Shown piece after piece: positions 13,785 through 14,025 of a DNA stretch of 14,025 nt. Each line of letters begins with the position of its first letter. The stretch's first letter is position 1. Made by a program: the position numbers and the translations under genes. The notes under the pieces are model-generated. The model worked only from the letters and a program-made list of their open reading frames with translations, was not told the DNA's origin and searched no databases. The stretch is from positions 1 to 14,025 of the forward strand of contig DFJS01000022.1 of the NCBI GenBank assembly GCA_002373165.1, given 5' to 3'. This DNA is from Ruminococcus sp. UBA3665. Its GTDB lineage: Bacteria > Bacillota > Clostridia > Oscillospirales > Ruminococcaceae.

Positions 13785-14025
13785 GAGGAAAAGTGATCGA
13801 CCGATTAGTATCAGCAAGCTGAACATGTCACCACGCTTACACTTCTGACCTATCAACCTCGTAGTCTACAAGGGGTCTTACTCAAAAGAGGGGAAATCTT
13901 ATCTTGAGGACGGCTTCACGCTTAGATGCTTTCAGCGTTTATCCGATCCGTACATAGCTGCCCAGCTGTGCTCCTGGCGGAACAACTGGTGCACCAGAGG
14001 TACGTCCATCCCGGTCCTCTCGTAC
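13785..14025 (-). rRNA. rrl: 23S ribosomal RNA, 3' end only
   Basis: The minus strand carries the conserved final part of 23S rRNA, including GTACGAGAGGACCGGGATGG at the window edge (the sarcin-ricin loop) and TACTAATCGGTCGATC near the 3' end. The rest lies beyond the window. The exact 3' end, near 13785, is approximate. Confidence 0.97.

Noticed and set aside
13657..13848. 63-codon plus-strand frame
   Set aside because: It spans the 5S gene and the 23S 3' end on the opposite strand and is not a protein gene.
1..14025. Frequent TCCGGA hexamer across the window
   Set aside because: It follows from favoured codons (TCC GGA, ATT CCG GAA, TTC CGG) in the genes rather than from placed sites.

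Overview
The window looks like a piece of a Gram-positive anaerobe of the class Clostridia, probably related to Ruminococcus/Oscillospiraceae. The reasons are strong AGGAGG-type ribosome binding sites, near-consensus sigma-A promoters, a CO-dehydrogenase family protein, a LacX-type mutarotase, a lipoprotein TRAP-type binding protein and abundant small hypothetical genes. The genus-level guess is inference.

Left part, minus strand (1-4045). A promoter at 2842-2870 drives two small membrane proteins (2402-2797 and 2068-2400) followed by a cooS-type gene that runs off the window edge (1-2075). The cooS product has the CODH scaffold and all six B/D-cluster cysteines, but one C-cluster cysteine is replaced by Asp407. 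It therefore belongs with the non-canonical CooS proteins typified by Carboxydothermus CooS-V and is probably not a CO dehydrogenase. It also has a His-rich N-terminal extension. Upstream lies a separate operon of a LacX-like aldose 1-epimerase and a 67-residue zinc-ribbon protein (4045-2975), with its own promoter at 4085-4113.

Middle part, plus strand (4162-8831). A divergent promoter starts a three-gene cyclic-di-GMP operon: a membrane Cache-PAS-GGDEF diguanylate cyclase, an orphan TRAP-type (DctP-like) solute-binding lipoprotein with no transporter genes nearby, and a cytoplasmic GGDEF-EAL phosphodiesterase with a degenerate GGDEF and an intact EAL. It closes with a clear intrinsic terminator. 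The layout suggests a ligand-sensing module that both makes and removes c-di-GMP.

Next (8862-12489, plus) come a 5'-truncated Amidase_3 cell-wall amidase remnant, a promoter, a membrane-anchored C39-like cysteine peptidase, a HEAT-repeat protein, a terminator, and radA.

The right end is on the minus strand. The 3' end of an rRNA operon (23S partial, 5S), a hairpin, a tRNA with anticodon CAU and a second hairpin are followed by three tightly packed small genes (13441-12482). They converge on radA with overlapping stop codons. The last resembles SUKH/SMI1-type immunity proteins, but only weakly. No IS element, CRISPR array or phage gene was seen, and no gene-free stretch exceeds about 200 bases.
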